Assembly: GCF_002093975.1 (NCBI RefSeq)
Contig: NZ_MSZZ01000042.1
Coordinates: 1-64,000 of the forward strand
Direction of reading: 5' to 3'
Length of the DNA stretch: 64,000 bases
Source: Thermoactinospora rubra
GTDB taxonomy: Bacteria > Actinomycetota > Actinomycetes > Streptosporangiales > Streptosporangiaceae
A program made the translations under genes and the position numbers. Below the pieces are notes generated by a model, which made no database searches, was not told the DNA's origin, and was given only the letters and a program-made list of their open reading frames with translations. Shown here in pieces: positions 46,195 to 55,373 of this stretch. Positions within the stretch are counted from its first letter, which is position 1; each line of letters begins with the position of its first letter.

Positions 46195-47387
46195 CCGACG
46201 CCCGCCCGCGCGCCAGGCTCGGGCGCGCGGGCCGGCGACGGCGCCGAGCGGCGGGCCTGCCTCCCGGCCAGGCCCGCCGTCGCCAGTCCCACGAGCCCGA
46301 GCACGGCCGCCGTCCACGCCGGAGCGGTGTAGCCGAACCCGGCGTCGATGGTCAGGCCCGCCGCGAACGAGCCGAGCGCGTTGCCGACGTTGAACGCCCC
46401 GATGTTGGCCGCGGAGGCCAGGGTCGGCGCGCCGCCGGCCGCATCGAGCACGCGGGTCTGGAGCGGCGGCACGGTGGCGAAGGCGGCCACCCCGAACAGC
46501 GTGATCGCCACGACGAAGGCGACCTGGTGCGCCGTTGCCAGCGCCACGATCGCCGACAGGACGGCGAGCGTCCCGACCGAGCCGTAGACGGCCGGCATCA
46601 CGGCCCGGTCGGCGAGGCGTCCGCCGACGAAGTTGCCGACGACGAGCCCGACGCCGAACAGCGCCATGACCACCGGCACCGCGCCCGGTGAGAAGCCGCC
46701 GGGGCCGGTCATCGTGGGCGCGACGAACGTGATCACCGCGAAGACCGGCGCGAAGCCGAACACCGTCATCGCCAGGGCCAGCCACACGCCGCCCTCGCGG
46801 AAGGTCGCCAGCTCCCGCAGCACGCCCGACCCGGCCGGACGCGGCTGCCGCGGCACGAGCGCGATCACGCCGAGCGCGGCCACCACGCCGATCGCGACCA
46901 CGGCCCAGAACGTCGCGCGCCAGCCGTACCCCTGGCCGATCCACGTCCCCAGCGGCACGCCGAGCACGTTGGCCAGCGTCAGGCCGGTGAACATCAACGC
47001 GATGGCGCTGGCCCGCCTGCGCGGCTCGACCAGGTCGGCGGCGACCACCGAGCCCACGCCGAAGTACGCGCCGTGGGCGAAGGCGGCCAGGAAGCGCCCG
47101 GTCATGAGCACGCCGTACGACGGGGCGAGGGCGGACAGCAGGTTGCCGGCGACGAACAGGCCCATCAGGGCCAGCAGCATGGTCTTGCGCGACAGCCGCG
47201 CGCCCAGCATGGTCAGCGGCGGCCCGCCCACGGCCACGCCCAGGGCGTAGCCGGACACCAGCAGCCCGGCCGCCGGGATGGAGACGCCGAAGTCGCGGGC
47301 GATCTCCGGCAGCAGGCCGTTGATGATGAACTCCGTGGTGCCGATGCCGAAGGCGCTGATCGCGAGCGCGAACAGGGCGAGAGGCAT
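46191..47387 (-). CDS. MFS exporter, DHA1 family
   Basis: A 398-residue protein with 12 predicted helices and DHA1 signatures: AISAFGIGTTEFIINGLLPEIARDFGVS, GGPPLTMLGARLSRKTML, and FGVGLVVGNFVGGRLADR. These export sugars, amino acids or drugs. GGGAGC precedes ATG 47387. It is divergent from a MarR regulator with a strong inverted repeat between them, so the regulator likely represses it. Confidence 0.92.
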   Translation of the reverse strand: MPLALFALAISAFGIGTTEFIINGLLPEIARDFGVSIPAAGLLVSGYALGVAVGGPPLTMLGARLSRKTMLLALMGLFVAGNLLSALAPSYGVLMTGRFLAAFAHGAYFGVGSVVAADLVEPRRRASAIALMFTGLTLANVLGVPLGTWIGQGYGWRATFWAVVAIGVVAALGVIALVPRQPRPAGSGVLRELATFREGGVWLALAMTVFGFAPVFAVITFVAPTMTGPGGFSPGAVPVVMALFGVGLVVGNFVGGRLADRAVMPAVYGSVGTLAVLSAIVALATAHQVAFVVAITLFGVAAFATVPPLQTRVLDAAGGAPTLASAANIGAFNVGNALGSFAAGLTIDAGFGYTAPAWTAAVLGLVGLATAGLAGRQARRSAPSPARAPEPGARAGVG

Positions 47388-47408
47388 AGAATTGCTCCCA
47401 AGAGACGT

Positions 47409-47443
47409 TAGTGAGCGTGAGAAATAATTGCAGACGCTCACTA
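47409..47443. promoter_or_regulatory. MarR-type operator, MFS/MarR divergent region
   Basis: Perfect 10-bp arms TAGTGAGCGT (47409-47418) and ACGCTCACTA (47434-47443) enclose 15 AT-rich bases. They lie in the 88-base gap between the two divergent genes. The position suggests one site that shuts both promoters. Confidence 0.7.
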
Positions 47444-47475
47444 TATGAGCACACAAGTAGCTGGGAGGGCAAACC

Positions 47476-47907
47476 ATGCCCATCGCCGACGACGCCGTCG
47501 AGGCGCGCGCCCAGGGCTGGCGCACCCTCGCGGCGCTGCACGCCAAGATCGAGGAACGGCTGGAGAGGGAGCTGCAGAAGGCGCACGACCTGAGCGTGAG
47601 CGAGTACACCGTGCTCGACGTGCTCGCCCGGCAGGACGGCTGGCACATGCGCATGCAGCAGCTGGCCCGCGCCGTCGTGCTGAGCCAGAGCGCCACCACG
47701 CGCCTGGTCACTCGGCTGGAGTCGCGCGGGCTGCTGCGGCGCTACCTGTGCGAGGACGACCGGCGCGGCATCTACTCCGAGGTCACCGATAAGGGGCGGG
47801 AACTGCTCGACGCCGCCCGGCCCACGCATGACGCGGTGCTGCGCGAGGTGCTCGACGAGGCCGCCCGCACCCCGGAGCTCGCGGCGCTCGCCGCGGCGAT
47901 CGCCTAG
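47476..47907 (+). CDS. MarR-family regulator (1)
   Basis: A 143-residue winged-helix protein: DLSVSEYTVLDVLARQDGWHMRMQQLARAVVLSQSATTRLVTRLESRGLLRR, followed by the wing residues CEDDRRGIYSEVTDKGREL. GGGAGGG lies 5-6 bases before the ATG. It probably represses the divergent MFS exporter and itself through the repeat at 47409-47443. Its stop overlaps the convergent SnoaL-like gene by four bases. Confidence 0.93.
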   Translation: MPIADDAVEARAQGWRTLAALHAKIEERLERELQKAHDLSVSEYTVLDVLARQDGWHMRMQQLARAVVLSQSATTRLVTRLESRGLLRRYLCEDDRRGIYSEVTDKGRELLDAARPTHDAVLREVLDEAARTPELAALAAAIA

Positions 47908-48320
47908 AGGCGGCGGGGCTCGTAGCAGTCGTAGTTGCGCTGGGCGACGATCTTGCCGTCGCGGAAGTCGAGGAACGCCGCGATGTGGGCGCGCAGGACG
48001 TGGCCCGCCGGCAGCTCGCCCAGCGGGACGGCCAGGGTGCCGCGCCACTTGACCTCCAGCGCGACCTGGTCGCCGGCCGCGACCGCGTTGACGACCTCGA
48101 ACACCTGGTCGCTGAGCACCCCGCGGCCCGCCTCGCCCGCCTTCAGCATGCCGGCCAGGTCGCGCACGTTGCCCTCGGGGAAGAGCGCGTTGGGCAGTTC
48201 GTGGTGCACGACGTCCTCGTGGAGGAACCGGGCGAGCTCCTCGCCGGCGGCGAAGCGGGAGACGGCCTCGTGGTAGCGGACGGCGATCTCGACGTTGGGG
48301 TGGGTCTGAAGGTTCGGCAT
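47904..48320 (-). CDS. SnoaL/NTF2-like protein
   Basis: A 138-residue protein with the NTF2-like cone fold pattern: VEIAVRYHEAVSRFAAGEELARFLHEDVVHHELPN, later AFLDFRDGKIVAQRNYDCY. Members act as small isomerases, hydratases or binding proteins; no defining active site can be named. ATG 48320 is chosen because TATGGT (48333-48328 on the minus strand) is 7 bases upstream, inside a MarR-type operator. Confidence 0.85.
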   Translation of the reverse strand: MPNLQTHPNVEIAVRYHEAVSRFAAGEELARFLHEDVVHHELPNALFPEGNVRDLAGMLKAGEAGRGVLSDQVFEVVNAVAAGDQVALEVKWRGTLAVPLGELPAGHVLRAHIAAFLDFRDGKIVAQRNYDCYEPRRL

Positions 48321-48324
48321 ATCG

Positions 48325-48352
48325 ACAACCATAGTTGTACAACCATGGTTGT
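48325..48352. promoter_or_regulatory. Two abutting MarR-type palindromes
   Basis: ACAACCATAGTTGT (48325-48338) and the perfect palindrome ACAACCATGGTTGT (48339-48352) sit end to end. They lie between the divergent SnoaL-like and MarR (2) genes. The first contains the probable -10 of the SnoaL-like gene; the second ends 10 bases before the MarR start. Confidence 0.75.
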
Positions 48353-48362
48353 TCAATGCACG

Positions 48363-48851
48363 ATGGGCTCCATGCAGCCCGTCGACGCTCGCGACCTGGA
48401 CACCGGCACGCTGGCCCTGTTCCTCGGCACGGCCGCCGCCGCCGTCGTGCAGGACGACCTGGAGGCCGCCGGCTTCACCGGCCTGCGGCTCTCACACGGC
48501 TACCTCGTTCAGCACCTGGTCGAGAGCGAGCCGACGGTGGGCGAGCTCGCCGTCAAGCTGGAGGTGACGCAGCAGGGCGCGTCCAAGGCGGTGGCCGAGC
48601 TCGAACGCCTCGGCTACGCCGAGCGGTTCGCCGATCCCCGCGACGCCCGCGTCCGCCGGGTGCGCCTGACCTCGCGCGGCAGGGACGCGGTGGAGGCGGC
48701 CCGGCGCGCCCGGCGGTCCCTGGAGGAGCGCTTCCGGCGTCGCATCGGCGAGGACCAGCTGGGGGAGGCGCGTGCCGTCCTCGCGGACCTGCTCGACGAG
48801 CTGGGCGGCACCGGCGCCGTCCGCCGCCGCGAAGTCCGCCCGCCCCGCTGA
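48363..48851 (+). CDS. MarR-family regulator (2)
   Basis: A 162-residue winged-helix regulator: VGELAVKLEVTQQGASKAVAELERLGYAERF with wing DPRDARVRRVRLTSRGRDAV. Start ATG 48363 or 48372; no ribosome site is clear for either. It probably controls the divergent SnoaL-like gene and itself through the twin palindromes at 48325-48352. Confidence 0.9.
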   Translation: MGSMQPVDARDLDTGTLALFLGTAAAAVVQDDLEAAGFTGLRLSHGYLVQHLVESEPTVGELAVKLEVTQQGASKAVAELERLGYAERFADPRDARVRRVRLTSRGRDAVEAARRARRSLEERFRRRIGEDQLGEARAVLADLLDELGGTGAVRRREVRPPR

Positions 48852-48903
48852 GCCGCCCCGTGCCGGGGCCCGGTGCCGGGCCGCGCCCGTGGAAAGGTCC
48901 GCC

Positions 48904-49392
48904 TCAGCTCGCGGCCTTCTTGACGAGCTCGGCGATCCGTGCCTCGGCGTCGGCGGTCAGCTCCGTCAGAGCGTAGGCGGTCGGCCACATGGTGCCCTCA
49001 TCGAGGTTCGCCGGGTCGTTGAAGCCGAGCGTGGCGTACCTCGTCTTGAACTTCTTCGCGGGCTGGAAGAAGCAGACGTTCTTGCCATTCTTGGCATAGG
49101 CGGGCATCCCGTACCAGAGCGTCGGCGACAGAGCCGGCGCGTTGGCCTTGACGATCTCATGGAGCCGCTCGGCGATGACGCGGTCCGCCTCCTCCATCTC
49201 GGCGATCTTCGCAAGCACCTCGCCCTCCGCGTCCGCCTTGGCCGCACGCGAGCCGCGCCGCGTGGACGCCTTCAGCTCCCGGGCGCGCTCCTTCATCGCG
49301 CTGCGTTCCTCGTCCGTGAACCCGTCGTACTTCTCCTCGGCCTTCTCCTTGGCCGCGCCGGTGGTCTTGACGGACGTCCGCGTGTCCTTCAT
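48904..49392 (-). CDS. DUF1801/YdhG-like protein
   Basis: A 162-residue protein. A charged, lysine-rich, probably helical N-terminus (1-70) is followed by the DUF1801 core (ADRVIAERLHEIVKANAPALSPTLWYGMPAYAKNGKNVCFFQPAKKFKTRYATLGF). The family includes the so-called iron chaperone YdhG/frataxin-like proteins of Bacillus, but function is not certain. GAGAGGAAA precedes the ATG. Confidence 0.85.
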   Translation of the reverse strand: MKDTRTSVKTTGAAKEKAEEKYDGFTDEERSAMKERARELKASTRRGSRAAKADAEGEVLAKIAEMEEADRVIAERLHEIVKANAPALSPTLWYGMPAYAKNGKNVCFFQPAKKFKTRYATLGFNDPANLDEGTMWPTAYALTELTADAEARIAELVKKAAS

Positions 49393-49489
49393 GGCAAATT
49401 TCCTCTCATAACAGGTCTTAGGGGGATTCTTCGCAATTGATCGCTCGTCGCCCGGGTGAGAACGGCGACGGCATGATCCCGTACGGCGG

Positions 49490-49957
49490 TCAGCCGAGCC
49501 AGCGGCCGTCGCGCATGAGGTCGCGTCCCGGCAACTCGTTCGCCTCCCGCCAGGCCTGGATGCGCCGAGGCCGGATCAGGAAGTACTGGTAGGGCTCGTC
49601 GAGCTTGCGCGGGTCGAACCCGGTCTTGGCCGCGAACGAGTCACCCGTCCCCGGAGGCAGGTCGGCGAGGTCCACCGGCTCGGCGGTGCCGTCCACGACG
49701 ACGACGTCGCGAGTCGGCCCGAGACCGAGCCGCACCCGGCCGTCCGCCAGCAGGTTGCGGCCGGTGACCGAGGCCCGGGGCGTCGAGATGAGGAACGCGG
49801 ACCCGTCCCAGAGGTACGAGAGCGGGACGAGGTGGACGCCCGCGGGGCCCGACGTCGCGACCCAGAGATCGACGTCGTTCTCCAGCTTCGCGCGAGTGTC
49901 CCGCAGCCTCTCCTCCAGCTCACGGGGCGGCACGTCTGTCACGCTTCCTCCAGTCAT
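49490..49957 (-). CDS. Pyridoxamine-5'-phosphate-oxidase-fold (F420/FMN) protein
   Basis: A 155-residue split-barrel protein: LENDVDLWVATSGPAGVHLVPLSYLWDGSAFLISTPRASVTGRNLLADGRVRLGLG. It resembles actinobacterial FMN- or F420-dependent small oxidoreductases. ATG 49957 is 7 bases after a -10-like TAGCGT (49970-49965), arranged as at the VOC gene. GTG 49942, with GGAGGA just before it, is an alternative start. It is last in the VOC-AraC-PPOX order. Confidence 0.85.
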   Translation of the reverse strand: MTGGSVTDVPPRELEERLRDTRAKLENDVDLWVATSGPAGVHLVPLSYLWDGSAFLISTPRASVTGRNLLADGRVRLGLGPTRDVVVVDGTAEPVDLADLPPGTGDSFAAKTGFDPRKLDEPYQYFLIRPRRIQAWREANELPGRDLMRDGRWLG

Positions 49958-49962
49958 GTCCG

Positions 49963-50427
<465 letters not shown>

Positions 50428-50445
50428 GAAACGACTCCTTCCGGC

Positions 50446-50856
50446 TCAGCGAATCTCCTGGATGCGGACCAGGTTGCCCGCGGGGTCGCGGAAGGCGCAG
50501 TCGCGCACGCCGTACGGCTGCTCCATCGGCTCCTGGACGACCTCGGCGTCGCCGGCCTGCAGCTTCTCGAAGACGGCGTCGAGGTCCCGGGTGGCCAGCA
50601 GGATCCAGCCGTAGGTGCCCTTGGCCATCATCTCGGTGATGATGCGGCGCTCCTCCTCGGTGACGCCGGGGTCGGCGGCCGGCGGCGCGAGGAGGATGGA
50701 CGTGCCGGGCTGGTTCTTGGGGCCGACCGTGATCCAGCGCATCTTGCCGTGTCCGACGTCGCTGCGCACCTCGAAGCCGAGGGTGTCGCGCCAGAAGGCC
50801 AGGGCGGCGTCCGGGTCGTCGTGCGGGAGGTAGCTGGTGTGGATGGTGATGTCCAT
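50446..50856 (-). CDS. VOC-family (glyoxalase/bleomycin-resistance-like) protein
   Basis: A 136-residue protein of the vicinal-oxygen-chelate fold: ITIHTSYLPHDDPDAALAFWRDTLGFEVRSDVG, later DCAFRDPAGNLVRIQE, whose Glu is a usual metal ligand. ATG 50856 lies 7 bases after TAACGT (50869-50864 on the minus strand), so it is probably leaderless. It is first in the VOC-AraC-PPOX operon and carries AraC-box copy A upstream. Confidence 0.9.
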   Translation of the reverse strand: MDITIHTSYLPHDDPDAALAFWRDTLGFEVRSDVGHGKMRWITVGPKNQPGTSILLAPPAADPGVTEEERRIITEMMAKGTYGWILLATRDLDAVFEKLQAGDAEVVQEPMEQPYGVRDCAFRDPAGNLVRIQEIR

Positions 50857-50881
50857 GGCTGTCACGTTATCCACGGCTTCG

Positions 50882-50913
50882 TGACCAGTGCTTCTCGGAT
50901 CCTGACCGGTCGG
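50882..50913. promoter_or_regulatory. AraC-box copy A (before VOC gene)
   Basis: A 32-bp box matching copy B (49983-50014) at 28 of 32 positions. It covers the region where an activator would contact the -35 of the VOC promoter. Its left end abuts the 3' end of the secreted protein gene at 50916 without covering it. Confidence 0.7.
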
Positions 50914-50915
50914 CT

Positions 50916-51827
50916 CTAGGGTCTGACCACGCTCTGGACCTCGCCCACCGGCACGTCTCGCGAGGCACCGACCTCGATCGGCGAGTAGGAGAACGGCACG
51001 ACGTCGTCCTCGACCTCCACCGGCCACACCGTGGTGACCGTGAGCCGGTAGACCTGCCGGTCCCAGTCGACCGACGAGTGCAGGTACCGCACGCCGCAGG
51101 TGAAGGCCGCGCCCTTGCGGTACGGCGTGCCGCCCGCCCCGCACCGCTGGCGCACCTCGGCCCGGTCGGGCGTGGTGCCGGGATCGATCTTGACGCTGTC
51201 GAGGCGCGCGGTCACGGTGGCGCTCATGACGCCCGGCAGGGTGGCGGTGACCGAGCGGCGCGGCTCGCCGATGCCGGCGAGCCACACGTAGGTGGGCAGG
51301 TTGACGTAGCTCTTGGCGTCGGGGTTGAGCCTGATGCGCGGCTCCGGCACGGTCAGCGCGGCGCGGGCGATCTCCACGAGCTCGGCCAGCGTGATCCCGG
51401 CGGGCGGCGTGGCGCCTGGCGGCACCCACACGAACGGCTCGAGCCCCGCCCAGCAGGCGTGCCCGCGCGGGTCCGAGCCGTTGTAGGCGGGCGTCCACCA
51501 GCGGCCCTGACTGCCGGCCTTGTCCCTGAACTGCTTGAGGAACTTCTGGTATTGCTCCTCGGTGCCCTTGGGGTACTGGCGGAACCAGTAGGCCCGCAGG
51601 CTCTCCTGCGTCCTGAGCATGGAGGCGCCGTCGGGGCCGGGCTCGTACCAGCAGGGCCGCTTGATCCGGTAGCCGTCGCCCCTGCCGCCGCGCACCCCGT
51701 TGCCGGTGACGACGATGCTGGAGTTCTCCAGCTTGACGCCGGCCGTACGGTCGTCCTGGAATCCCTCGCCGCGCGGGCCGCCGGGATCGAGCACCAGCAC
51801 AGCGGCTGTCAGAACGCGCAGCAGCAT
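50916..51827 (-). CDS. Secreted hypothetical protein, end of Tad operon
   Basis: A 303-residue protein with a short hydrophobic N-terminus (MLLRVLTAAVLVL), suggesting export. The body holds CWYEPGPDGASMLRTQESLRAYWFRQYPKGTEEQYQKFL and four or more cysteines. Similar proteins occur at the end of actinomycete Tad clusters; no known domain is recognised. ATG 51827 overlaps the upstream stop (TGATG), with AAGGGA 8 bases before; ATG 51836 is an alternative. Confidence 0.75.
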   Translation of the reverse strand: MLLRVLTAAVLVLDPGGPRGEGFQDDRTAGVKLENSSIVVTGNGVRGGRGDGYRIKRPCWYEPGPDGASMLRTQESLRAYWFRQYPKGTEEQYQKFLKQFRDKAGSQGRWWTPAYNGSDPRGHACWAGLEPFVWVPPGATPPAGITLAELVEIARAALTVPEPRIRLNPDAKSYVNLPTYVWLAGIGEPRRSVTATLPGVMSATVTARLDSVKIDPGTTPDRAEVRQRCGAGGTPYRKGAAFTCGVRYLHSSVDWDRQVYRLTVTTVWPVEVEDDVVPFSYSPIEVGASRDVPVGEVQSVVRP

Positions 51828-52456
51828 CAGGCACATCCCTTCAGGTCGTGACGGAAGTCCTTCACCCGCCAGACGCCGTCGCGGGCGCGGTGCAGCACTG
51901 CGGCCTGCAGGTAGGGGGCGTGGGCCCAGCTCGGGCGGCTCTCGCGGCCCCTCGGGGAGACCAGGCGGACGCCCGTCTCATCGACGCAGGCGTCGACCCG
52001 GGCGCCGTCGCCCATGACGGCGGTGACGCGCAGGGCGTAGAGGCGGGCGGAGCCCCTGACCTTGGCGCTCCCGAAGCCGCGCACCCAGGCGTGGGCCTGT
52101 CCGGTGGCGGGGGGTTCGACCATGTCGAGGTAGGTCTCGTCGCCGGACAGGACGGCGCGCCAGGAGCTGACGTACAGGTCGGTGAAGGCTTGGACCAGGG
52201 TGGTGTCGGTGCCGGCGGGCCACTCGATGCTGACCGACATTTCCGGATTTATCCGGATGGTCTCGATGGCGGGCGTGGCGCGGACGCTCGCCGAGGCGAC
52301 GGGGGTCGCCTGGCTCGGCACGAACGGCGGGTCGGCGGCGGGCGCGCACCCGGCGGCGAGGAGGGCGGCGGCTGCTGCGACTCCGATCCGGGCGACTGGC
52401 CGGCCGTAGACGGCTGTCATGCGATGAGCGGCTCTCATGCGGTGGACGGCTGTCAT
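51827..52456 (-). CDS. Hypothetical lipoprotein with repeated N-terminus
   Basis: A 209-residue predicted lipoprotein: lipobox AAGC with Cys37, then a Pro/Ala/Ser spacer and a domain (IRINPEMSVSIEWP, VQAFTDLYVSSWRAVLSGDE) that looks NTF2-like. The first 18 residues are three copies of a six-residue unit, each starting with Met. ATG 52456 overlaps the stop of the LysM/BTAD gene (ATGA), with AAGGAG 9 bases before. It likely sits in the envelope with the pilus machinery. Confidence 0.8.
   Translation of the reverse strand: MTAVHRMRAAHRMTAVYGRPVARIGVAAAAALLAAGCAPAADPPFVPSQATPVASASVRATPAIETIRINPEMSVSIEWPAGTDTTLVQAFTDLYVSSWRAVLSGDETYLDMVEPPATGQAHAWVRGFGSAKVRGSARLYALRVTAVMGDGARVDACVDETGVRLVSPRGRESRPSWAHAPYLQAAVLHRARDGVWRVKDFRHDLKGCA
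52403..52456 (-). repeat. Three 18-bp tandem repeats with three start codons
   Basis: Units at 52456-52439, 52438-52421 and 52420-52403 read ATGACAGCCGTCCACCGC, ATGAGAGCCGCTCATCGC and ATGACAGCCGTCTACGGC. Each begins with an in-frame ATG, so the lipoprotein can start at any of the three, upstream of its signal peptide. Confidence 0.8.
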
Positions 52457-55293
52457 GCGGTGGACTCCTTCACCATGTGGATCCGCCACGACGGCAGCAG
52501 CTCGTCGATCAGCGCCTCCGTCTCGGGGGCCAGGCCCCCGCCGTACGGGTGCGACGCCGACCGGCGCGCCAGCCCGTCGACGACGGCGCGCAGCTGCACC
52601 AGGTCGCCCGTCGCGTGCGTGGCCCGCAGCAGGTCGCGCCACAGGCTCTCGTCGTCGGCGGCCAGGAGCAGCCCCGCACGCGCCGCCGCCACCGCCTGCT
52701 CCGGCTCGCCCTGCGCCAGCCGTACCTCGCACAGCTGGTGTGCGGCGTCGGCAACCTCGGCCGCCACGTCGTACTCCAGCTCGTCGGCCGCCAGCCACGC
52801 ATACCGGCCCGCCGGGCGCCCGGCCAGCAGCGGCCCCCTCACCAGCGCGAGGGCCCTTTCCAGCAGGACGGCCTGCGCCGCCGGGTCGCGGCGCGAGCGG
52901 CGCACGAGCTCGCGGAACAGCGCCCAGTCGGTGCGCACGCCCGGGCCGAGCCGCAGCCGTCCCGCGTCGTCCGCGAACAGGTGCTCGCGCCCGATCCACG
53001 CCATGACCCTGGCGATCGTGGCGTCCCTGATCATGGACTGCACGCCGCGAGGCCACAGCACGCCGCCCAGCACCACCGGATGGACGCCCCCCGGATGCGT
53101 GGCGAGATACACCAGCATCTCCGCGGCCAGCGCCATCCGGCCCTCCTCGAGCGGCTCCACGCCGACGATCTCAATCGGGCCGAGCATCCTGATCTCGACC
53201 TGCGGCGGCGTCGGCTCCGCCAGCGGCTCGGGCTCGGGGATCGCCTCGCCGTCCAGGCGTTCGGCGGTCGTGAACAGGTCGATCAGCGCCTGGTAGTGCC
53301 GCCGCGGCAGCAGCTGGGCGGTCACCTCCAGGCCGAGCTCGGCCAGCCTGGCCCGGCCGTCCTCGGTGATGTCGATCGTCCAGGTGGCGTGCGGGACGTC
53401 GCCCGCGACGACGTACCCGGCCGTGTCGCGCCTGGCCAGCAACGCCAGCCGGCGCGCCTCCTCCAGGGTCGGCGGGTGCGCGCACAGCAGGTAGTGGGCG
53501 TCGCGCGGGCGCCCGGTGACGCGGCCCCTCAGCACCTCCTCACGCGGCGCGGCCGTCGCCTCGAGCTCGGGCAGGATCTCCCCCAGACTGCCCACCGCCT
53601 TCACGCGGTGCGGCGCGATCGCGGTCAGCTCCTCGCCGAAACCGACCAGTGTGACGCGCATCCGGTCCGACCAGCGGTTGGTGGCCAGCTCGACGGCCAG
53701 CGCGGCGAGCGCCGCCGTCGTCTGGGGACCGCGGACGCTGACGATTCCCTGCGCCGCCTCCAGGTCGACGAGCACGCGCCCGTTGGCGTCGGTGCCCAGG
53801 GACACCAGGCCCGGGTACGGCGCGCCGCCCCGCTGGTCCTCCAGCAGCCGGCCCTCGTGCGCGGCCAGCCGCCAGATCTGGCCGCCGTCGAACGCGGTCC
53901 AGGGGCTCGGCGCGTCCTCGTCGGGCGGGTGGATCCACAGGTCGAGGGTCCTGGCCGACAGGTGGGCGGCGTAGACCGTGGGCGGGGTGCGGCCCCGCGC
54001 GGCCAGCTCGGCGCCCAGGACGCGCAGGCCGATGTCGAGCATCCTCGTGCCGGGGGCGTCGGCGCCGAGCCGCAGGGCCACCTCGGCCTTGGCGGCGTCG
54101 TCCCGTGGCCGTGCCAGGCGGCGGCCGGACACCCTGCGCCAGAGCTGATGGCGGCGGCGCCGGCCGAGGAGCACGAGCAGCCCGGCGGCGGCGAGGGAGG
54201 CTCCGGCGAGGTAGTCGACGAGGTCGAGGGCGGGGGTTGAGGCGTCTTCGTGGCCGGTGGCGGTCTGCCCGTTCCCGGCGCTGGGCGTGGGCGCGTCCTG
54301 GCCGCTCTGGGCGGGCACGTCCTTGCCGCTTTCGGCAGGCGTGCCTGGACGGCTCTTGGCGTCGGCCTGCCGGTGCTCGGGGCGGCGCTCTTCCTGCCGC
54401 TGTCCCCGCCCCTCCGGCGTACCGGCCTCGTGACGAGCACCCCGGTCGGCGCGGTCGGCCCGGTCGGCGCGCTCGGCCCGGTCGGCGCGGTCATCGCGTA
54501 CGGCCGGGCCCTCCACCCCGGACCGCGCCTCACCCGGGACGCCCGGATGCCGCGCCAGGATCTCCGCCCGTCCCTGGTCGCGGGGCACGATGTGCACGTT
54601 GCGCGCGTCATCCGGCATGTCCAGCACCCAGCCCGGCCGGATCAGGTCCGCCATCTGCAGGCGCGATCCGTCGGGCTGCTCCTTGTGCTTGTTCAGCCGA
54701 TAGATCTCCGGATAGCGCCGCCCGTCCCCCAGGCACTTCTCGGCGATCTCCCACAGGCTCTCGTGGTGGCGGCCGTGCGGCGGCTGCACCACGTACACCT
54801 TCTTGGTGGGCTTGACCGTCTCCAGCATCACCTCGGCGACCGGCGCGGCGTACACCGCGGGCTTGGCCTCGGGCGCCGCCGGGGTGCTCGCATGGGCGAC
54901 CGGCGCGGCCACCGTACCCGCCGCGAACAGCACCAGCACGGCCGACACCAACCGGTTCGCCAGCGCCTGCGTGCCGCCGGACAGCGGCACGCGCGCGGGC
55001 ATCCCCACCCGGCGCACGCCCGCGTACAGCTCCACGACCACGCACACCAGCAGCTGGAACCACGCCACCCAGACCAGCAGAACGAGCACCGCGACGATCG
55101 TGCTCGGCCCCACGCGGCTGGTCAGCAGGTCCAGGTCGAGCAGCTCGGGCGCGATCGGCGGCCCGGCGAGCCGCAGCAGGGCGTACGGCACGCCGCCCAG
55201 GAGCGCGAGCAGCACGGCGAGCGCGCCGAGCCCGGCGAACACGTCACCGGCCGTGCGCCGTTGCGGGATGCGCACCGGAGCCCTAGTCGGCAT
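52453..55293 (-). CDS. LysM and BTAD domain membrane protein of Tad cluster
   Basis: A 946-residue protein. It has three N-terminal membrane helices (about 18-40, 62-90, 112-135), a LysM-like segment (VYVVQPPHGRHHESLWEIAEKCLGD, about 165-230), a charged disordered stretch with DRADRAERADRADRADR, a further helix (about 350-372), a long cytoplasmic middle region, and a C-terminal BTAD-type helical domain (RDATIARVMAWIG ... EYDVAAEVADAAHQLCEVRLAQGEPEQAVAAARAGL). Such proteins accompany actinomycete Tad pili, possibly anchoring to peptidoglycan and sensing state. ATG 55293 has AAGGAGG upstream. Confidence 0.85.
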   Translation of the reverse strand: MPTRAPVRIPQRRTAGDVFAGLGALAVLLALLGGVPYALLRLAGPPIAPELLDLDLLTSRVGPSTIVAVLVLLVWVAWFQLLVCVVVELYAGVRRVGMPARVPLSGGTQALANRLVSAVLVLFAAGTVAAPVAHASTPAAPEAKPAVYAAPVAEVMLETVKPTKKVYVVQPPHGRHHESLWEIAEKCLGDGRRYPEIYRLNKHKEQPDGSRLQMADLIRPGWVLDMPDDARNVHIVPRDQGRAEILARHPGVPGEARSGVEGPAVRDDRADRAERADRADRADRGARHEAGTPEGRGQRQEERRPEHRQADAKSRPGTPAESGKDVPAQSGQDAPTPSAGNGQTATGHEDASTPALDLVDYLAGASLAAAGLLVLLGRRRRHQLWRRVSGRRLARPRDDAAKAEVALRLGADAPGTRMLDIGLRVLGAELAARGRTPPTVYAAHLSARTLDLWIHPPDEDAPSPWTAFDGGQIWRLAAHEGRLLEDQRGGAPYPGLVSLGTDANGRVLVDLEAAQGIVSVRGPQTTAALAALAVELATNRWSDRMRVTLVGFGEELTAIAPHRVKAVGSLGEILPELEATAAPREEVLRGRVTGRPRDAHYLLCAHPPTLEEARRLALLARRDTAGYVVAGDVPHATWTIDITEDGRARLAELGLEVTAQLLPRRHYQALIDLFTTAERLDGEAIPEPEPLAEPTPPQVEIRMLGPIEIVGVEPLEEGRMALAAEMLVYLATHPGGVHPVVLGGVLWPRGVQSMIRDATIARVMAWIGREHLFADDAGRLRLGPGVRTDWALFRELVRRSRRDPAAQAVLLERALALVRGPLLAGRPAGRYAWLAADELEYDVAAEVADAAHQLCEVRLAQGEPEQAVAAARAGLLLAADDESLWRDLLRATHATGDLVQLRAVVDGLARRSASHPYGGGLAPETEALIDELLPSWRIHMVKESTA
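54444..54495. repeat. 9-bp tandem repeat coding for Asp-Arg-Ala units
   Basis: About five and a half imperfect copies of GGTCGGCGC/GGTCGGCCC encode the DRADRAERADR stretch in the disordered region of the LysM/BTAD protein. Copy number could vary by slippage. Confidence 0.75.
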
Positions 55294-55373
55294 CGCCCTT
55301 CCTCCTTCGTCCAGCGTGTTGCGCGGTTCGCTTCGGCCGCCACCGAGTGGCGGGTTTCGGTCTGGCTCGCCGG

